This document shows, in pieces, positions 62,908-64,000 of a stretch of DNA of 64,000 nt; within the stretch, counting starts at the first letter, position 1, and each line of letters opens with the position of its first letter. Origin of the DNA: Flavobacterium lacisediminis (GTDB lineage Bacteria; Bacteroidota; Bacteroidia; Flavobacteriales; Flavobacteriaceae). The translations under genes were made by a program, and so were the position numbers. The notes under the pieces were generated by a model, which saw only the letters and a list, made by a program, of their open reading frames with translations, was not told the DNA's origin and searched no databases. The stretch covers positions 124,001 through 188,000 of the forward strand of contig NZ_JAPCIO010000001.1 of the NCBI RefSeq assembly GCF_025909975.1, in the 5' to 3' direction.

Positions 62908-64000
62908 TTATTTTTGTAATAGATTTTCGTTGAATAAGTCTAAAATTCTTCGGTATTCGTCAACCCAAGAATACGTTCTTTTAAATCCGTGGGCTTCCAC
63001 TGGAAATACAGCTAAATCCCAGTTATTTTTACCCAATTCGATAAATCGTTGCGTTAATCGAATAATGTCTTGGAATTGTACGTTATCGTCTACCATTCCG
63101 TGCAACATTAACAATTTGTCTTGTAAATTATTCGCAAAATAAATCGGAGAACTTTTCTTATATGCTTCAGGATCGGTTTCTGGGAAATTTAAAATGTTTG
63201 ACGTGTATCCGTGATTATAATGCGCCCAATCGGTAACTGAACGTAACGCGGCTCCTGCTTTGAATTCGCCAGGTTTTGTCAACAAAGCCATTAATGTAAT
63301 AAATCCACCATACGAACCGCCGTAAATTCCAACTCGATTAGCGTCAATTCCTGCTTTTTCTACTAAATATTTTTTTCCATCTAATTGATCTGATAAATCT
63401 TTTCCACCCATGTGTCGGTAAATTCCTGTTCTAAAATCGCGACCGTAACCATCGCTGGCTCTGTAATCGATGTCTAAAACCGTGTAGCCTAAATCGGTAA
63501 GTAAATTGTGAAACATGAATTCTCTGTGATACGTGCTCCAATAATTATGTGCATTTTGCAAATATCCCGCGCCGTGAACAAAAATAACTGCTGCTTTGTT
63601 CTTGTTTTCTACTTTTGGTTGGTACAAACGAGCGTACACTGTCGTTCCATCTTCCGATTTAAATGTTATAACTTCTGGTGTTTTCCAGTTGTATTTTTTG
63701 AATTCTGGCGTAGTTGAAAACGTAATTTGTTTCAAATCGGAATTCGGCTTGTTAGCACCAACATACAATTCCCAAGGTTTGTTTTTATACGAATAACGCA
63801 CCAAAAGTGTTTGTTCATCTGGAGATAATTCTACTTCGTAATTGCCATCGTTTGTTAAAATTCCGGTCATTTTTTTAGAAGCGATGTCTAATTTATAAAA
63901 ACTTCTGTTGCCTGGATGTGTTGTTGTCGTGATGATGTAAAATGATTTGGTATCATTCGATAATTGAACATTTCGAACTTCCCAATTGCCTTTTGTTAAT
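62908..64000 (-). CDS. S9 family serine peptidase (DPP-IV type), 5' end outside window
   Basis: The frame stays open past 63870 to the right edge (reading [18 protein letters not shown] upstream of the internal ATG), so the gene enters from the right. The visible part is the end of the beta-propeller and the catalytic alpha/beta-hydrolase domain: [17 protein letters not shown] (oxyanion), nucleophile Ser in [13 protein letters not shown], Asp in [14 protein letters not shown] and His in VEAHGFKR. It cleaves dipeptides or oligopeptides, and is probably periplasmic. First visible gene of the long minus-strand envelope cluster. Confidence 0.94.
   Translation of the reverse strand, partial: LTKGNWEVRNVQLSNDTKSFYIITTTTHPGNRSFYKLDIASKKMTGILTNDGNYEVELSPDEQTLLVRYSYKNKPWELYVGANKPNSDLKQITFSTTPEFKKYNWKTPEVITFKSEDGTTVYARLYQPKVENKNKAAVIFVHGAGYLQNAHNYWSTYHREFMFHNLLTDLGYTVLDIDYRASDGYGRDFRTGIYRHMGGKDLSDQLDGKKYLVEKAGIDANRVGIYGGSYGGFITLMALLTKPGEFKAGAALRSVTDWAHYNHGYTSNILNFPETDPEAYKKSSPIYFANNLQDKLLMLHGMVDDNVQFQDIIRLTQRFIELGKNNWDLAVFPVEAHGFKRTYSWVDEYRRILDLFNENLLQK

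Overview
The window looks like chromosomal DNA of a Flavobacterium-type member of the Bacteroidota (family Flavobacteriaceae). The evidence is the AT-rich, AAA/GAA/TTA-biased coding, two secreted proteins with type IX secretion (T9SS) C-terminal signals, a TonB-dependent receptor, DUF4270/DUF4292/DUF4286 proteins, atpD-atpC detached from the other ATP synthase genes, start sites without obvious Shine-Dalgarno sequences, and repeated TAnnTTTG promoter boxes, some with TTG 18-21 nt upstream. There is no phage, integrase, transposase gene or CRISPR array. Most of the window is core-genome housekeeping, and the unusual material sits in small islands and intergenic elements.

Layout. 1-10.9 kb: the end of an RND efflux pump, a MORN-repeat protein, a TlpA-like thioredoxin, aspS, a cold-shock gene, and a TonB receptor divergent from a MocR-type regulator whose PLP-binding site looks degenerate. 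11-17.4 kb (minus strand): atpC-atpD, then glmS, a DUF4270 lipoprotein and a half-length glycogen-synthase-like protein. 17.5-22.6 kb (plus): panC, panD, a UPF0104 flippase-like protein, an esterase-fold protein with Asp at the nucleophile position, and radA. 22.6-29.7 kb (minus): small membrane proteins including a previously unlisted broken gene, mfd, a large T9SS surface protein and a lipoprotein. 29.9-35.2 kb: SDR-type threonine dehydrogenase, a membrane-tethered truncated globin with an HMA-like partner, an aldehyde dehydrogenase, a REP-like intergenic element, a 2OG-Fe(II) oxygenase and a baeRF-like protein. 35.4-35.8 kb: four identical tandem tRNA-Asn genes.

35.8-50.5 kb: rseP, a T9SS M1 aminopeptidase, serS, a TPR protein, DUF4286-rsmA-mgtE, a DUF4139 protein carrying a TonB-box-like segment, an aldo/keto reductase (Tas type), an OmpA-like lipoprotein and exonuclease III. 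50.6-54.8 kb: an OlsF-type bifunctional ornithine-lipid acyltransferase, a DUF4234-DUF2752-DUF805 membrane cluster and a 2-hydroxyacid dehydrogenase. 54.8-64 kb: one long minus-strand envelope cluster (S9 peptidase, GNAT, lipoprotein, polysaccharide flippase, dut, sugar nucleotidyltransferase, an inserted lipoprotein gene, TPR, DUF4292, EnvC-like). In this cluster a lipoprotein gene is bracketed by a 54-bp direct repeat of the nucleotidyltransferase 3' end.

No single large undescribed system stands out. The best leads are: the single-gene insertion with a duplicated gene tail at 58.2-59.05 kb; the REP-like element at 33.96-34.11 kb; the MocR regulator with Gln at both expected PLP-contact positions, with GTCC half-sites in its promoter; the lipoprotein globin plus HMA-like pair; the quadruplicated tRNA-Asn; and the hidden membrane-protein gene at 22.6-22.8 kb. 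All calls come from reading the sequence; no database search was run.
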